The translations under genes and the position numbers were made by a program. DNA of 6,833 bases from an uncultured Collinsella sp. (GTDB lineage Bacteria; Actinomycetota; Coriobacteriia; Coriobacteriales; Coriobacteriaceae), in contig CATZIG010000111.1 in assembly GCA_958419975.1 (NCBI GenBank), positions 1-6,833 on the forward strand. The letters run 5' to 3'. Positions 6,062 through 6,833 of this stretch are shown piece by piece. The number at the start of each line of letters is the position of its first letter. Position 1 is the stretch's first letter. The notes beneath the pieces are model-generated. The model was not told where the DNA came from and did not search any database. It saw nothing but the letters and a program-made list of their open reading frames with translations.

Positions 6062-6833
6062 ATGCCGCAGGAAGAATTGAAGCGCGGAGCTCATTTTGCA
6101 AAAGAATCTGCGCCTCAGACACCCTCATCCGAAGCTTCTTCGTCGCGAGATGACACTGACGACATGGGCTCGTCGGACTACTCCACGGTTGGTCGTTCCG
6201 CCGGGCTTATGACCATCCTGACCATCGTGTCTCGCGTCACCGGTTTTATCCGCACGTGGGCAATGGCGGCCGCTATCGGCATGTCGCTACTCTCGTCCTC
6301 CTATCAGGTCGCCAACAACCTGCCCAATATGCTCTACGAACTCGTGATGGGCGGCATGCTCGTGACGGCGTTTTTGCCCGTGTACATGGGCGTGAGGCGT
6401 GAGCAGGGTCGCGAGGCCTCGAACGAGTACGTGGGCAACCTGCTCGGCATTCTGCTTTTGGTGCTGGGTGGCATTTCGTTGCTGGGGACCGTGTTCGCCC
6501 CGGGCTTTATCTGGACGCAATCGTTCCTTTCGGGTGACGGCGGCAGCATGGATACCGCTGCGTTCATGTTCCGTTTCTTTGCCATCCAGATTCTGTTTTA
6601 TGGTTTGGGCTCGGTGTTTTCGGGCGTTCTCAACGCACACCGCGACTACTTTTGGTCGACGTTTGCCCCGGTCCTCAACAATGTGATCGTCATTGCGAGC
6701 TTTATGGGTTTTGCGCCCGTGTCCGCACAGTTTGGCGAACGTGCCGGCATCATCTTGATTGCGGCCGGTACGACCCTCGGTGTCTTTGTTCAGATGGCAT
6801 GTCAGATTCCCGCGCTTGGCAAGCACGGCGTGC
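6062..6833 (+). CDS. murJ: MurJ/MviN-family lipid II flippase, N-terminal part
   Basis: The frame opens at the ATG at 6062 and runs off the right edge after 257 complete codons; MurJ proteins usually have 500 or more residues. The family moves lipid-linked peptidoglycan precursor across the cytoplasmic membrane. The first 45 or so residues are a hydrophilic Ser/Asp/Glu-rich extension (for example SSEASSSRDDTDD, 22-34). The first membrane segment then begins with SAGLMTILTIVSRVTGFIRT (46-65), where Arg58 and Arg64 align with E. coli Arg18 and Arg24. LPNMLYELVMGGMLVTAFLP (87-106) is the family's second-helix block, but E. coli Arg52-Arg53 is Tyr92-Glu93 here. Further hydrophobic segments lie near 124-148, 168-190, 202-220 and 229-248. 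The ribosome binding site AGAGAGGA (6047-6054) lies inside the end of the deacylase gene, suggesting translational coupling. The other MATE-like MOP-superfamily members are less likely, given the MviN-specific blocks. The extension could instead be shortened by an internal start at Met35 or Met50, but neither has a comparable ribosome binding site. Confidence 0.9.
   Translation, partial: MPQEELKRGAHFAKESAPQTPSSEASSSRDDTDDMGSSDYSTVGRSAGLMTILTIVSRVTGFIRTWAMAAAIGMSLLSSSYQVANNLPNMLYELVMGGMLVTAFLPVYMGVRREQGREASNEYVGNLLGILLLVLGGISLLGTVFAPGFIWTQSFLSGDGGSMDTAAFMFRFFAIQILFYGLGSVFSGVLNAHRDYFWSTFAPVLNNVIVIASFMGFAPVSAQFGERAGIILIAAGTTLGVFVQMACQIPALGKHGV

Noticed and set aside
1..6833. Defence system, mobile element, CRISPR array or RNA gene
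   Set aside because: I saw no transposase, integrase, spaced direct repeats, tRNA cloverleaf or rRNA-like sequence. All long coding regions are explained by housekeeping families.

Overview
The window looks like ordinary chromosomal housekeeping DNA from a moderately GC-rich Gram-positive bacterium. The protein sequences suggest an actinobacterium of the Coriobacteriia type (Collinsella or Olsenella-like), but this is an impression from protein character, not a database match. Supporting points are the LtaS-type sulfatase, the actinobacterial look of UvrA and MurJ, strong AGGAG-type ribosome binding sites, and a Gram-positive-type LexA box.

Layout, left to right. (1) Positions 1-53, minus strand: the first codons of an unidentified gene that runs off the left edge. 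It has a clear ribosome binding site and a plausible promoter at 109-138. (2) Positions 199-2352, minus strand: a 717-residue multi-spanning membrane protein with an extracytoplasmic LtaS/sulfatase-type catalytic domain. (3) Positions 2353-2545: a divergent intergenic region holding a 12-of-14 match to the CGAACATATGTTCG LexA box, a 7-bp inverted repeat next to the sulfatase-gene ribosome binding site, and the uvrA leader. (4) Positions 2546-5425, plus strand: complete uvrA (959 residues), the damage-recognition ATPase of nucleotide excision repair. (5) Positions 5446-5476: a perfect 10-bp stem hairpin, the likely end of the uvrA transcript. (6) Positions 5558-6058, plus strand: a YbaK-type Cys-tRNA(Pro) deacylase. 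(7) Positions 6062-6833, plus strand: the first 257 codons of a MurJ/MviN lipid II flippase, only three bases after the deacylase stop and cut by the right edge.

Functionally, uvrA appears to be its own SOS-regulated unit with no uvrB beside it in the window. The deacylase and flippase form a tight two-gene (or longer) unit. The sulfatase-family enzyme and the flippase both serve the cell envelope but are separately transcribed. I found no mobile element, CRISPR array, tRNA, rRNA or defence system. The most useful observations are the LexA box, the altered zinc ligand set in UvrA, and the missing RR pair plus the long acidic/serine-rich N-terminus in MurJ.
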